A stretch of DNA of 64,000 bases from an uncultured Pelagibacteraceae bacterium (GTDB lineage: Bacteria; Pseudomonadota; Alphaproteobacteria; Pelagibacterales; Pelagibacteraceae): positions 62,001 to 126,000 of the forward strand of contig CACGUE010000002.1 in NCBI GenBank assembly GCA_902576115.1. Direction: 5' to 3'. Numbering within the stretch: the first letter of the stretch is position 1; the number at the start of each line of letters is the position of its first letter. Shown here piece after piece: positions 43,174 through 51,056 of the stretch. A program made the translations under genes and the position numbers. The notes under the pieces were generated by a model. It did no database searches and had not been told where the DNA came from. It saw nothing but the letters and a program-made list of their open reading frames with translations.

Positions 43174-44589
43174 TTAATTATTTTGAATATCTTTAAATTT
43201 GGTGAACATTGCCTCAAATTCAAGCATTATATTACCTGTTGGACCATGTCTTTGCTTACCTATTATAATTTCTGCTAAATGAGAAACCTCATTCATTTTT
43301 GCTTGCCACTCCGCATGCTCTACTGTTGCAGGTCTTGGCTCTTTTCCTTGTAGATAATAAGCTTCTCTATACACAAACATAACCACGTCTGCATCCTGTT
43401 CGATTGAACCCGATTCCCTCAAATCAGATAATAGCGGTTTTTTCTCATCTCTTTGTTCAACTGCTCTAGATAATTGTGATAATGCTATTACAGGTACCGA
43501 TAATTCTTTTGCCAAGGCTTTTAATCCTTGTGTAATTTCTGATATTTCTTGAACTCTTCCATCTCTATTATTTGTACCTTTCATTAATTGAATATAGTCT
43601 ATAACAATTAAATCTAGTCCATATAATCTCTTAATTCTTCTAGCTCTATTACTTAATGCGGCAACTGAAATTGCTGGTGTTTCGTCAATATACAATGGTA
43701 ATTCGGATATATCTTTAGACGTTTCAATAAATTTGTCAAATTGCTCTTCACTTATTTTTCCTCTTCTTATGTCATTAGATTTAATCCTAGATTGTTCTGC
43801 TAAGATTCTGGTTGATAATTGTTCTGATGACATCTCTAAAGAGAAAAAAGCAACAGAAGTTTTGTCTCCAGTTTCTTGAAATTTCTTTGCTGCATTAAAT
43901 GCAATATTAGTAGCTAATGCAGTTTTACCCATTGAAGGTCTACCTGCAATTATAATTAAATCAGATTTATGTAAGCCACCCAGCCTATCATCAAGATCTT
44001 TTAATCCTGTTGGAACTCCCACAATTCCTTCTTCATTTTTATAAGCATTTGAAGCCATCTCTATAGTTTGTCTCATAGCTTCATCAAATTTAATTAATGA
44101 ACTGTTAAAAGATCCTTTTTCTGCTAAATCAAAAAGAGACTTTTCATAATTTTCTATTATTTTTTGACCATCAAAATTTAAATCATTTAATTTAGCTAAA
44201 TCAATTACTTCGCCCGAAATTTTAATTAGTTCCCTTTTGACGTATAAATCAAATATTAATTTAGAGTATTCAATTGCTTGTCTAGATGATGATGAGAATT
44301 TAGTTATTTTGACTAAATATTCTGGAATGTTTAATTCATCTTTTTCTCTTTCAAAATAATTTTTTAATGTAATAGGATTTGCTAACATACCTCCATAAAT
44401 TAATTTTTCTAGAGCTTCATAGATTTTTTTATGAATAGGGTCGTAGAAATTTTTTGATGATATAATCAAATTAATATCATCAAATATTTCGTTACTTAAA
44501 AGTATTGACCCAATAACAGATTGCTCAGCCTCAATATTATTTGGTAATTCCTCAGATTTATTACTTATAATATTAAATGTTTGCGACAT
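43174..44589 (-). CDS. dnaB: Replicative DNA helicase
   Basis: 471 residues. Unwinds DNA at the replication fork as a hexamer. The N-terminal domain (about 15-120) is followed by the RecA-like motor with Walker A GRPSMGKT (216-223), Walker B LIVIDYIQLM, and the arginine-finger region KQRHGPTG. No intein or frameshift. It lies 70 nt after rplI on the same strand and has a near-perfect palindrome just before its start. Confidence 0.96.
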   Translation of the reverse strand: MSQTFNIISNKSEELPNNIEAEQSVIGSILLSNEIFDDINLIISSKNFYDPIHKKIYEALEKLIYGGMLANPITLKNYFEREKDELNIPEYLVKITKFSSSSRQAIEYSKLIFDLYVKRELIKISGEVIDLAKLNDLNFDGQKIIENYEKSLFDLAEKGSFNSSLIKFDEAMRQTIEMASNAYKNEEGIVGVPTGLKDLDDRLGGLHKSDLIIIAGRPSMGKTALATNIAFNAAKKFQETGDKTSVAFFSLEMSSEQLSTRILAEQSRIKSNDIRRGKISEEQFDKFIETSKDISELPLYIDETPAISVAALSNRARRIKRLYGLDLIVIDYIQLMKGTNNRDGRVQEISEITQGLKALAKELSVPVIALSQLSRAVEQRDEKKPLLSDLRESGSIEQDADVVMFVYREAYYLQGKEPRPATVEHAEWQAKMNEVSHLAEIIIGKQRHGPTGNIMLEFEAMFTKFKDIQNN

Positions 44590-44600
44590 GCTGAATTTTA

Positions 44601-44624
44601 TTTGTTTTCTCTAGAGAAGACAAA
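44601..44624. promoter_or_regulatory. Near-perfect 24-bp palindrome before dnaB
   Basis: TTTGTTTTCTCT (44601-44612) is followed immediately by AGAGAAGACAAA (44613-44624), complementary at 11 of 12 positions with the remaining pair a G-T wobble. In the transcript it would form a 10-pair hairpin with a CUAG loop. It ends 12 nt before the dnaB start and follows the rplI gene. It could be an operator, an attenuator separating the ribosomal genes from dnaB, or a translation-control hairpin. Confidence 0.5.
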
Positions 44625-44659
44625 ACATAATAGTAACTGGGGAAAAAAATGTATAATTA

Positions 44660-45115
44660 TTAATTTTCCTCTTTAGCAATCACAGATATCTTAATATGAG
44701 ATTGTATTTCTGAATGTAAATTTAAAATTACATCAAAGGTACCAAGAGACTTTATTTCTTTGGTAGGTTGTATTAATGATGGATTGATCTCAATATTTTC
44801 TGTTTCTTTTATGATTTTAGAAATCTCGGTTGGTTTAACAGACCCATAAAGCTCACGATTTTCTGTACTTAATTTATATATTGAAAACTCTTTATCCTTA
44901 ATATTTTCGTCTATTTCTCTAGCTTTATTTTTTTTATCTTGATCTTTTTTACTTAATTCATTTTTTATTTTTTCCACTTCTTTAATATTTTCTTTAGAAG
45001 CAAATAAAGCTTTTTTCTGTGCAATTAAAAAATTTCTAGCAAAACCTCTTTTTACATCAATTATTTCACCTATTGATCCAATTTTTCTTACATTTTCTAA
45101 TAGTATAACTTTCAT
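44660..45115 (-). CDS. rplI: Large-subunit ribosomal protein L9
   Basis: 151 residues. The N-terminal domain [30 protein letters not shown] is the classical L9 rRNA-binding fold; a long lysine-rich helix (about 55-85) connects to the C-terminal domain. It is third in the rpsF-rpsR-rplI order (transcribed right to left), sharing one base with rpsR and separated from dnaB by the palindrome. Confidence 0.96.
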   Translation of the reverse strand: MKVILLENVRKIGSIGEIIDVKRGFARNFLIAQKKALFASKENIKEVEKIKNELSKKDQDKKNKAREIDENIKDKEFSIYKLSTENRELYGSVKPTEISKIIKETENIEINPSLIQPTKEIKSLGTFDVILNLHSEIQSHIKISVIAKEEN

Positions 45116-45384
45116 TATATTAAAGCTAAATTTCTTGCCCTTTTTATAGATAAAGATAAGTCTCTTTGTTTTTTTTGGCTAACCGATGTAATTCTTGAGG
45201 GTAAAATTTTTCCATTTTCAGAAATATATCTTTTAAGTAATTTGATATTCTTGTAGTCAATTTTAGGTGCACCTTTACCTGAAAGTGGACATTTTTTTGT
45301 AAATTTATATTTCTGATTTTGAAATACGCTTAGTTTTGAAAAATTATTCTGTGTATTTTTCTTTTTTAAATTTTTTTTCTTCAT
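45115..45384 (-). CDS. rpsR: Small-subunit ribosomal protein S18
   Basis: 89 residues. [16 protein letters not shown] [20 protein letters not shown] and the helix [18 protein letters not shown], then RARNLALI, are typical of S18. The N-terminal 25 residues are lysine-rich and longer than in compact S18 proteins. It binds S6 in the platform of the 30S subunit, and the two genes are adjacent (9-nt gap). Confidence 0.96.
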   Translation of the reverse strand: MKKKNLKKKNTQNNFSKLSVFQNQKYKFTKKCPLSGKGAPKIDYKNIKLLKRYISENGKILPSRITSVSQKKQRDLSLSIKRARNLALI

Positions 45385-45393
45385 AATAAGTTT

Positions 45394-45732
45394 TTATTTC
45401 TTTGTCTCTTCATCATTTTTTTTAAAATAATCTGTTTCTAAATCTAATTTTTTTACCTTAACTGTTAAAAATCTTAATAAATTTTTATCTATTTTTTCAC
45501 TCTTTTCTAGTTCTTTGATTGTTCTTCCTTTACCTTCAATTTTGAAATGTAGATAATTACCCTTTTTATTTTTTTTTATAAGATAAGAAAGATGCATTAG
45601 TCCCCAACTTTCAAATTTGAGAACATTTCCCTCATTATTTTTAATTATTTTGGAGTATTTTTCTTGCAATTGTTTTATTTGACTTGGAGATGTGTCCTGT
45701 CTTGCAATAAGTGTATGTTCGTAATAGTTCAT
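45394..45732 (-). CDS. rpsF: Small-subunit ribosomal protein S6
   Basis: 112 residues. MNYYEHTLIARQD is the S6 N-terminus, with the beta-strand NVLKFESWGLMHLSYLIKKNKKGNYLHFKIEG and a lysine-rich C-terminal tail. First gene of the ribosomal group. No strong Shine-Dalgarno is visible before its ATG. Its 83-nt divergent gap with fabD must contain promoters for both directions; a possible -10 for rpsF is at 45763-45768. Confidence 0.96.
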   Translation of the reverse strand: MNYYEHTLIARQDTSPSQIKQLQEKYSKIIKNNEGNVLKFESWGLMHLSYLIKKNKKGNYLHFKIEGKGRTIKELEKSEKIDKNLLRFLTVKVKKLDLETDYFKKNDEETKK

Positions 45733-45762
45733 ATAATTTTATAGAAAAAATGAGGATATACT

Positions 45763-45768
45763 ATTATA
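45763..45768 (-). promoter_or_regulatory. Possible -10 element for rpsF
   Basis: On the minus strand the hexamer reads TATAAT, about 30 nt before the rpsF start, in the gap between rpsF and fabD. No good -35 hexamer is seen at the normal spacing. It would leave a short leader, and I see no S6:S18-binding leader structure in this gap. Confidence 0.35.
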
Positions 45769-45815
45769 AATTTTTAATTACAATATAAAAAAACACTTAA
45801 TTTATTAACGTTTTT

Positions 45816-46745
45816 ATGTTTTCAATATTATTTCCTGGTCAAGGTTCACAAAATATAGGTATGGGAAAGGAATTATTTCAAAATTTTGATTATGTAAAAA
45901 ATTATTTTGATGAAGCCAATGAATTATTAAATAAAAATTTAACTGATATAATATTTAATGGACCCAAGAACGTCTTAGACCAAACAGAAAATACACAACC
46001 TGCAGTATTTTTAATAAGTTACTCAATATTTAAAGTTATAGAAACAGAAACACAATTTAATATAAAACAAGCAAAATATTTTGCCGGACATTCATTAGGT
46101 GAGTATTCAGCCTTATGTTGTGCAGATGCTCTTTCATTTGAGCAAACAATTAGACTATTAAAATATAGAGGTCAATCAATGCAAAATGCTGTACCAAATG
46201 GAAAGGGTGGAATGATTGCAATTCTTGGTCAATCTTTAGAAGATGTCACAAAAATATTCAAAGATAATGAAAAGAAATTTTTATGCTACATAGCAAATGA
46301 TAATTCTAATGGACAAATAGTAGTTAGTGGAGAAAAAAAACATCTTCAAAACCTTCAACAAGAATTAAAAATAAAAAATATTAAATTTGTTAATATCCCT
46401 GTGAGTGCTCCTTTTCATTGTCCTTTGATGAAAAATGCAACTGTTAAAATGAAGGAGGTAATACTTGAAACAAAATTTAATAATCCTTTAGTTGACATTG
46501 TTTCAAATGTTACTGCAAATCCATTGAATGTAGCCGATGATATAAAAAAATATTTAATTCAACAAATCGAAAAACCTGTTAGATGGAGAGAAAGTGTAAA
46601 CAATATGATAAATTTAGGAGTAAATAGTTTCATAGAAATGGGTCCAGGCAAAGTTTTATCGGGACTTGTAAAAAGAATTGATAGAAATGTAAAAATAAAT
46701 CAGGTAAATAATTTATTAGATACTAAAAATTTATTAAATGATTGA
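45816..46745 (+). CDS. fabD: Malonyl-CoA:ACP acyltransferase
   Basis: 309 residues. Loads malonate onto AcpP for fatty acid synthesis. FPGQGSQ at the N-terminus, the nucleophile Ser93 in GHSLGEYSAL, and the catalytic His in PVSAPFHCPLM are all present. First gene of fabD-fabG-acpP-gmk on the plus strand; it overlaps fabG by 8 nt. Confidence 0.96.
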   Translation: MFSILFPGQGSQNIGMGKELFQNFDYVKNYFDEANELLNKNLTDIIFNGPKNVLDQTENTQPAVFLISYSIFKVIETETQFNIKQAKYFAGHSLGEYSALCCADALSFEQTIRLLKYRGQSMQNAVPNGKGGMIAILGQSLEDVTKIFKDNEKKFLCYIANDNSNGQIVVSGEKKHLQNLQQELKIKNIKFVNIPVSAPFHCPLMKNATVKMKEVILETKFNNPLVDIVSNVTANPLNVADDIKKYLIQQIEKPVRWRESVNNMINLGVNSFIEMGPGKVLSGLVKRIDRNVKINQVNNLLDTKNLLND

Positions 46746-47475
46746 TCTTCAGAACTTAAATATAATTTTAACTGGATCTACAGGTGGGATTGGTGGCTCT
46801 ATATTGGAGAAATTGTATAACTCTAAAGCAAATATTATAGCAACAGGAACAAATAAAGTTAAATTAGATAATATTAAATCTAAATATGAAAATGTAATCA
46901 TCAAGCAATTTGATATTTCAAATCATTCATCAATAGAAAATTTTATTGAAGAATGCAACGAGCAATTTAAAAATAAAATTGACATATTAATTAATAATGC
47001 AGGTATAACTTTAGATAATTTGTCAATTAGAATGAAAGATGAAGAATGGAACAGAGTAATAAATTTAAATTTAACATCTTCTTTTTTGCTAAGCAAATTT
47101 ACTATAAAAAAAATGTTAAAAAATAAGAATGGAAAAATTATTAACATTACTTCTATTGTTGGACATACAGGAAACGTGGGTCAAGCAAATTATGCGGCAT
47201 CTAAAGCAGGGTTGATTGGAATGTCGAAAAGCCTAGCACTAGAATATGGAAGAAAAAATATAAAAGTAAATTGTGTGTCACCAGGCTTTATAAAATCAGA
47301 AATGACAGAGAAAATAAGTGATAATTTTAAGCAATCGATGGAGGATAAAATTGCATTAGGAAGATTTGGCATGCCAGCAGATGTAGCTAATGTGGTTGCT
47401 TTTTTATCTTCAAAACTATCTGATTATATAACTGGAGAAACAATACATGTTAATGGTGGAATGTATTTTAGTTGA
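46738..47475 (+). CDS. fabG: 3-oxoacyl-ACP reductase
   Basis: 245 residues. NADPH-dependent reduction of 3-oxoacyl-ACP. Cofactor motif TGSTGGIGGSI, NNAG (87-90), catalytic Ser139, Tyr152 and Lys156 in NYAASKAGLIG; the C-terminus YITGETIHVNGGMYF is diagnostic of FabG over other SDRs. It lies between fabD and acpP as in most alphaproteobacteria. Confidence 0.95.
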   Translation: MIDLQNLNIILTGSTGGIGGSILEKLYNSKANIIATGTNKVKLDNIKSKYENVIIKQFDISNHSSIENFIEECNEQFKNKIDILINNAGITLDNLSIRMKDEEWNRVINLNLTSSFLLSKFTIKKMLKNKNGKIINITSIVGHTGNVGQANYAASKAGLIGMSKSLALEYGRKNIKVNCVSPGFIKSEMTEKISDNFKQSMEDKIALGRFGMPADVANVVAFLSSKLSDYITGETIHVNGGMYFS

Positions 47476-47520
47476 CAAAGTAATATAAATACTTATTAAC
47501 AATTTTAACAAAAAAATAAT

Positions 47521-47760
47521 ATGTCAGAAGATATTTCAAATAAAGTAAAAAAAATTGTTGCAGATCACTTAGGAATAGATGAAGCAAAAGTAACGGAAGA
47601 GTCAAGTTTTATAGACGATCTTGGAGCTGATAGCTTAGATACTGTAGAGCTTGTGATGGCTTTTGAAGAGGAGTTTGGTTCTGAAATTTCAGATAGCGAC
47701 GCGGAAAAGATTCTAACCGTTGGTGATGCTGTAAAATTTATTGAGAATAAAGCGAATTAA
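47521..47760 (+). CDS. acpP: Acyl carrier protein
   Basis: 79 residues. The phosphopantetheine attachment serine is Ser38 in [14 protein letters not shown]; the acidic helical character and length are standard. It carries growing acyl chains for fatty acid and lipid A synthesis. It follows fabG by 45 nt and precedes gmk by 12 nt. The fabF gene normally next in line is absent here. Confidence 0.97.
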   Translation: MSEDISNKVKKIVADHLGIDEAKVTEESSFIDDLGADSLDTVELVMAFEEEFGSEISDSDAEKILTVGDAVKFIENKAN

Positions 47761-47772
47761 TTTTTAATTGCA

Positions 47773-48396
47773 ATGTCCAGCTTTAAAAGAGGTGGAATAT
47801 TTATACTTTCATCACCTTCTGGTGCTGGTAAAACAACACTTGTAAAAAAAATTTCAAAAAATAAAAATTTTCAAGTTTCCGTTTCACACACTACTAGGCT
47901 TCCTAGACCAAATGAAATACACGGCAAAGATTATTATTTTATATCAAAAAATTATTTTAAAAAGCTAATTAAAAAAAATCAATTTCTAGAACATGCAAAA
48001 GTTTTTGATAATTATTATGGTTCATCAAAGAAAACAGTTATCGATAAATTGGAAAAAGGTAAAAATATAGTATTTGATATTGATTGGCAAGGAACGAGAC
48101 AAATTAGAAATAAAAAATTAAATTACAAACTTTTAACGATATTCATTTTACCACCATCAAGAGGTGAGTTATTAAAAAGACTAATTAAAAGAGAAAAAAA
48201 AAATATGAAAACTGTAAAAAAAAGAATGAAGGAGTTTAAAAAAGATTTATCAAGATGGAAAGAGTATGATTTTGTAGTTATAAATGATGATTTAAAATTA
48301 TGTTATAAAAAAATAATGACAGCAATCAATAATAAAAAAAAAATATCATTTGATAGAAACTTTATACACTATCACGTGAAAAAATTACTTGTTTAA
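47773..48396 (+). CDS. gmk: Guanylate kinase
   Basis: 207 residues. Phosphorylates GMP to GDP. P-loop SSPSGAGKTTL (13-23), the GMP-binding VSHTTRLPRPNE, HGKDYYFISKNYF and VIDKLEKGKNIVFDIDWQG segments are typical. It completes the path from guaB/guaA at the left end, although far away. The 3' end overlaps the opposing rsmA gene by 12 nt. Confidence 0.96.
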   Translation: MSSFKRGGIFILSSPSGAGKTTLVKKISKNKNFQVSVSHTTRLPRPNEIHGKDYYFISKNYFKKLIKKNQFLEHAKVFDNYYGSSKKTVIDKLEKGKNIVFDIDWQGTRQIRNKKLNYKLLTIFILPPSRGELLKRLIKREKKNMKTVKKRMKEFKKDLSRWKEYDFVVINDDLKLCYKKIMTAINNKKKISFDRNFIHYHVKKLLV

Positions 48397-49170
48397 ATTT
48401 TCATAAATTTGACAAATTTCCAGATATTTATTTTTTGATAAATTTTGAGGTCTTAAATTTAAATCAATATCTAATTTTTTTGCTACTACTCCATAATTTG
48501 CAAATAATTGCTTCATTGGTTTTTTGATCATCTTTCTTCTTTGATTAAAAAAAATATTAGTAATATGTTCTAAATTTTTTGGATTATTTATTTTTTCTAT
48601 TTTTAGTTTAGGAGTTAGAACTACTAAGGTGCTCCATACTTTTGGTTTTGGAAAAAAATACTTTGGATCTATATCTAAAATTCTTTCACAATTCATTTTC
48701 CATGATGTTAAAATTGTCAATCTTCCATAATTTTTTGTATTTTCTTCAGCTAAAATTCTATCTGCAACTTCTTTTTGAAAAATAAAAGTAAAATTTGAGA
48801 AAATTTTTTCCATATTGTCTAACTTAATAAATGAGGTTAAGATTTGAGTTGAAATATTATATGGGAGGTTTCCAAAAACCTTCATTGGTTTATTATCTTT
48901 AAAATCTTTATAACACTGTAAAATATCATTATTTATTACATGAATTTTATTTCCATATTTGTTTATTAAAATTTTTGATAAATTGTTGTCCTTTTCTACA
49001 ACAATTATTTTTTTTGGATTTTTTTTCATTAATTCTTTTGTAAGGTTTCCTGTTCCAGGTCCAATTTCTAATATTATATCACTATTTAGAATTTCACTTT
49101 TATCAATTATTTTTGATAATATTTTTGTATTAGACAGAAAGTTTTGACCCAAACTTTTTTTTGCCTTCAT
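48385..49170 (-). CDS. rsmA: 16S rRNA (adenine1518-N6/adenine1519-N6)-dimethyltransferase
   Basis: 261 residues. Dimethylates two adenines near the 3' end of 16S rRNA with SAM during 30S assembly. KKSLGQNFLSN, the SAM motif EIGPGTGNLT, and the catalytic FGNLPYNIS (NLPY) are complete. Last gene of lptF-lptG-lptD-surA-pdxA-rsmA; 1 nt after pdxA. Confidence 0.96.
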   Translation of the reverse strand: MKAKKSLGQNFLSNTKILSKIIDKSEILNSDIILEIGPGTGNLTKELMKKNPKKIIVVEKDNNLSKILINKYGNKIHVINNDILQCYKDFKDNKPMKVFGNLPYNISTQILTSFIKLDNMEKIFSNFTFIFQKEVADRILAEENTKNYGRLTILTSWKMNCERILDIDPKYFFPKPKVWSTLVVLTPKLKIEKINNPKNLEHITNIFFNQRRKMIKKPMKQLFANYGVVAKKLDIDLNLRPQNLSKNKYLEICQIYENLNK

Positions 49171-49171
49171 A

Positions 49172-50134
49172 TTATTTAATTTTTTTTAAGAATTTCATTG
49201 CATAGAAAAAGGAAGATGGATCAGAAATATTTTTTCCTAACATATCAGAATTAGGTCCATGGTCAGGTGAAATTCTTATGAATGGTAAGCCAATTGTTAT
49301 ATTTATAGCATTAAAATTATATAATGTCTTAATTGGTGTAAGAACTTGATCATGATACATTCCAATTACTACATCAAAATTATTTAATTTTCTTTTTAAA
49401 AAAAAAGTGTCTGCAGAAAATGGTCCCTTAATACTAATGCCATTTTTTTTTAATTGTTTTATCGTTGGAATTATAATTTTTTGTTCTTCACTAATTTTAT
49501 CAATACTCTCACAATGAGGGTTAAGACCTAAAATTGCAAACCTAACCTTTTTGTTGAAATATTTTTTATAAAAGGATTGAATATTAATAACGTTATTTTT
49601 TATTTTCTTCTTTGAGATATTCTTAGAAACATATTTAATTGGTATATGTGTTGTTATAGGTGATACAGACAAATTATCATTATAGATTAACATTGTTTCA
49701 TGTTTAGCTTTAGTTTTTTTTGATAAGTATTCAGTAATCCCTAAATATTTTTTTTTTAAAAAAGTTTTTTTAGAAATGGGTCCATTTATTAAAATGCATT
49801 TTCCTTGATTTTTTTTAATAATATCTAGAACAATATCGAAACATTTATTAAGATAATTATTTGATTCACTAGATATTTTTGAGTAAATTGTTTTATAACT
49901 AAAGTTAACATCTATTATATTTACGATGTTTTTTTTTGCCTCTTCTATATTTTTAATTTCGTTAAGAGAGAATAAATAATTAAGATTTTTTAGTTGAGCT
50001 TTTAATAATTTATTATTTCCAATAATTATTATTTTTTTTTTAAATTTAGTATTATTTACGAAATATTTTCCAATTATCTCAGAAAAAGTACTATACGGTT
50101 CACCCAATATCATCAAAATGTACTTAGTATTCAT
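49172..50134 (-). CDS. pdxA: 4-hydroxythreonine-4-phosphate dehydrogenase
   Basis: 320 residues. NAD-dependent oxidation in the DXP-dependent pyridoxal phosphate pathway. The metal-binding histidines are seen in TTHIPIKY, MYHDQVLTPIK and ISPDHGPNSDMLGKN. It overlaps surA by 11 nt. Several PLP enzymes are in the window (GcvP, the aldolase), so cofactor supply is relevant. The protein is unusually lysine- and isoleucine-rich, as expected from the AT content. Confidence 0.92.
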   Translation of the reverse strand: MNTKYILMILGEPYSTFSEIIGKYFVNNTKFKKKIIIIGNNKLLKAQLKNLNYLFSLNEIKNIEEAKKNIVNIIDVNFSYKTIYSKISSESNNYLNKCFDIVLDIIKKNQGKCILINGPISKKTFLKKKYLGITEYLSKKTKAKHETMLIYNDNLSVSPITTHIPIKYVSKNISKKKIKNNVINIQSFYKKYFNKKVRFAILGLNPHCESIDKISEEQKIIIPTIKQLKKNGISIKGPFSADTFFLKRKLNNFDVVIGMYHDQVLTPIKTLYNFNAINITIGLPFIRISPDHGPNSDMLGKNISDPSSFFYAMKFLKKIK

Positions 50135-51050
50135 TAATAATAGTGTTTTGTTTAAGTTTTTTGTAAAATAAAAGAGAGAATTGATTTAGTTGCTTATTTC
50201 TCTCAAAATTTATTATTTCTTTAAGTTCCTCATCTATATTGATTACTTGTTTCATTTCTTTTTTATCGTTTACTTTTAATATTAAATATCCATTTGGATA
50301 CTTTATGGGAAAACTTAAATCTCCTATTTTTATATTTTTTATAATTGCATTAAGATCCTTTGAAAGTAAAGTCTCTTTAACCCAGCCAATTTCACCACCT
50401 GTTTTTGAGTTACTAGAAATGCTAAATTTAGAAGCGGCAGTCTTAAAATTGTTTAATTTAATATAATTTAAAATTTCTTTATATTTTTTTTCAAGTTTTT
50501 CATTTTTATCAACTTCAAATAGTAATTCAGAAAGGTTGTATTCATATTTTTTATTTGATGAAATTTTTTCAATTAATTCTAATTTTAACTTTTCTTCATC
50601 AATCTTAATAAATGAATTATATTTCTGAAATATTAATTCATTCCAAAACGCTTCATACTTCATCTTTTCAACAATATCCTCATATTCTAAATTTAAACTA
50701 CTAACCAATTTCAGTAATTCATTTTCATTTTTTACATTTTTAAATTTGAATAATTTTTTTTTTATCTCTTTTACTAAAATTGGATTATTTACGTCTTTAA
50801 AGAGTTTGTTAATTTCCTTTTTTTTTATAATTTCCCTAATTAAAGAATTTTTAGATATTTCAAGAATCTCATTATTAGATAAGTTTTTGAGTTCAGGTCT
50901 TAAGAAAATCAGATATTGTCTCTCATTAATTATATCTATATTAGTAATAATTTCCTCACCAATTTTGTATTTTATTTTAATTTGAGCCTGCGATGCTTGA
51001 TTAATAAGAAAAATTATAAGAGACAATATAATTAATTTATAAAAATTCAT
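50124..51050 (-). CDS. surA: SurA-like periplasmic peptidyl-prolyl isomerase/chaperone
   Basis: 308 residues. Signal peptide 1-22 (ending QASQA), then a SurA-type N-terminal region with IGEEIITNIDIINERQYL and one parvulin-like domain with ISSNSKTGGEIGWVKE, DLNAIIKNIKIGDLSFPIKYPNGYLILKV. It helps outer-membrane proteins such as LptD to fold. One parvulin domain instead of two is common in alphaproteobacteria. It sits between lptD and pdxA in the conserved order. Confidence 0.88.
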   Translation of the reverse strand: MNFYKLIILSLIIFLINQASQAQIKIKYKIGEEIITNIDIINERQYLIFLRPELKNLSNNEILEISKNSLIREIIKKKEINKLFKDVNNPILVKEIKKKLFKFKNVKNENELLKLVSSLNLEYEDIVEKMKYEAFWNELIFQKYNSFIKIDEEKLKLELIEKISSNKKYEYNLSELLFEVDKNEKLEKKYKEILNYIKLNNFKTAASKFSISSNSKTGGEIGWVKETLLSKDLNAIIKNIKIGDLSFPIKYPNGYLILKVNDKKEMKQVINIDEELKEIINFERNKQLNQFSLLFYKKLKQNTIINEY

Positions 51051-51056
51051 TTTGAA

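Noticed and set aside
45733..45815. S6:S18-type regulatory leader before rpsF
   Set aside because: I searched the gap by eye for the CCG-bulge hairpin used by that leader and saw none.
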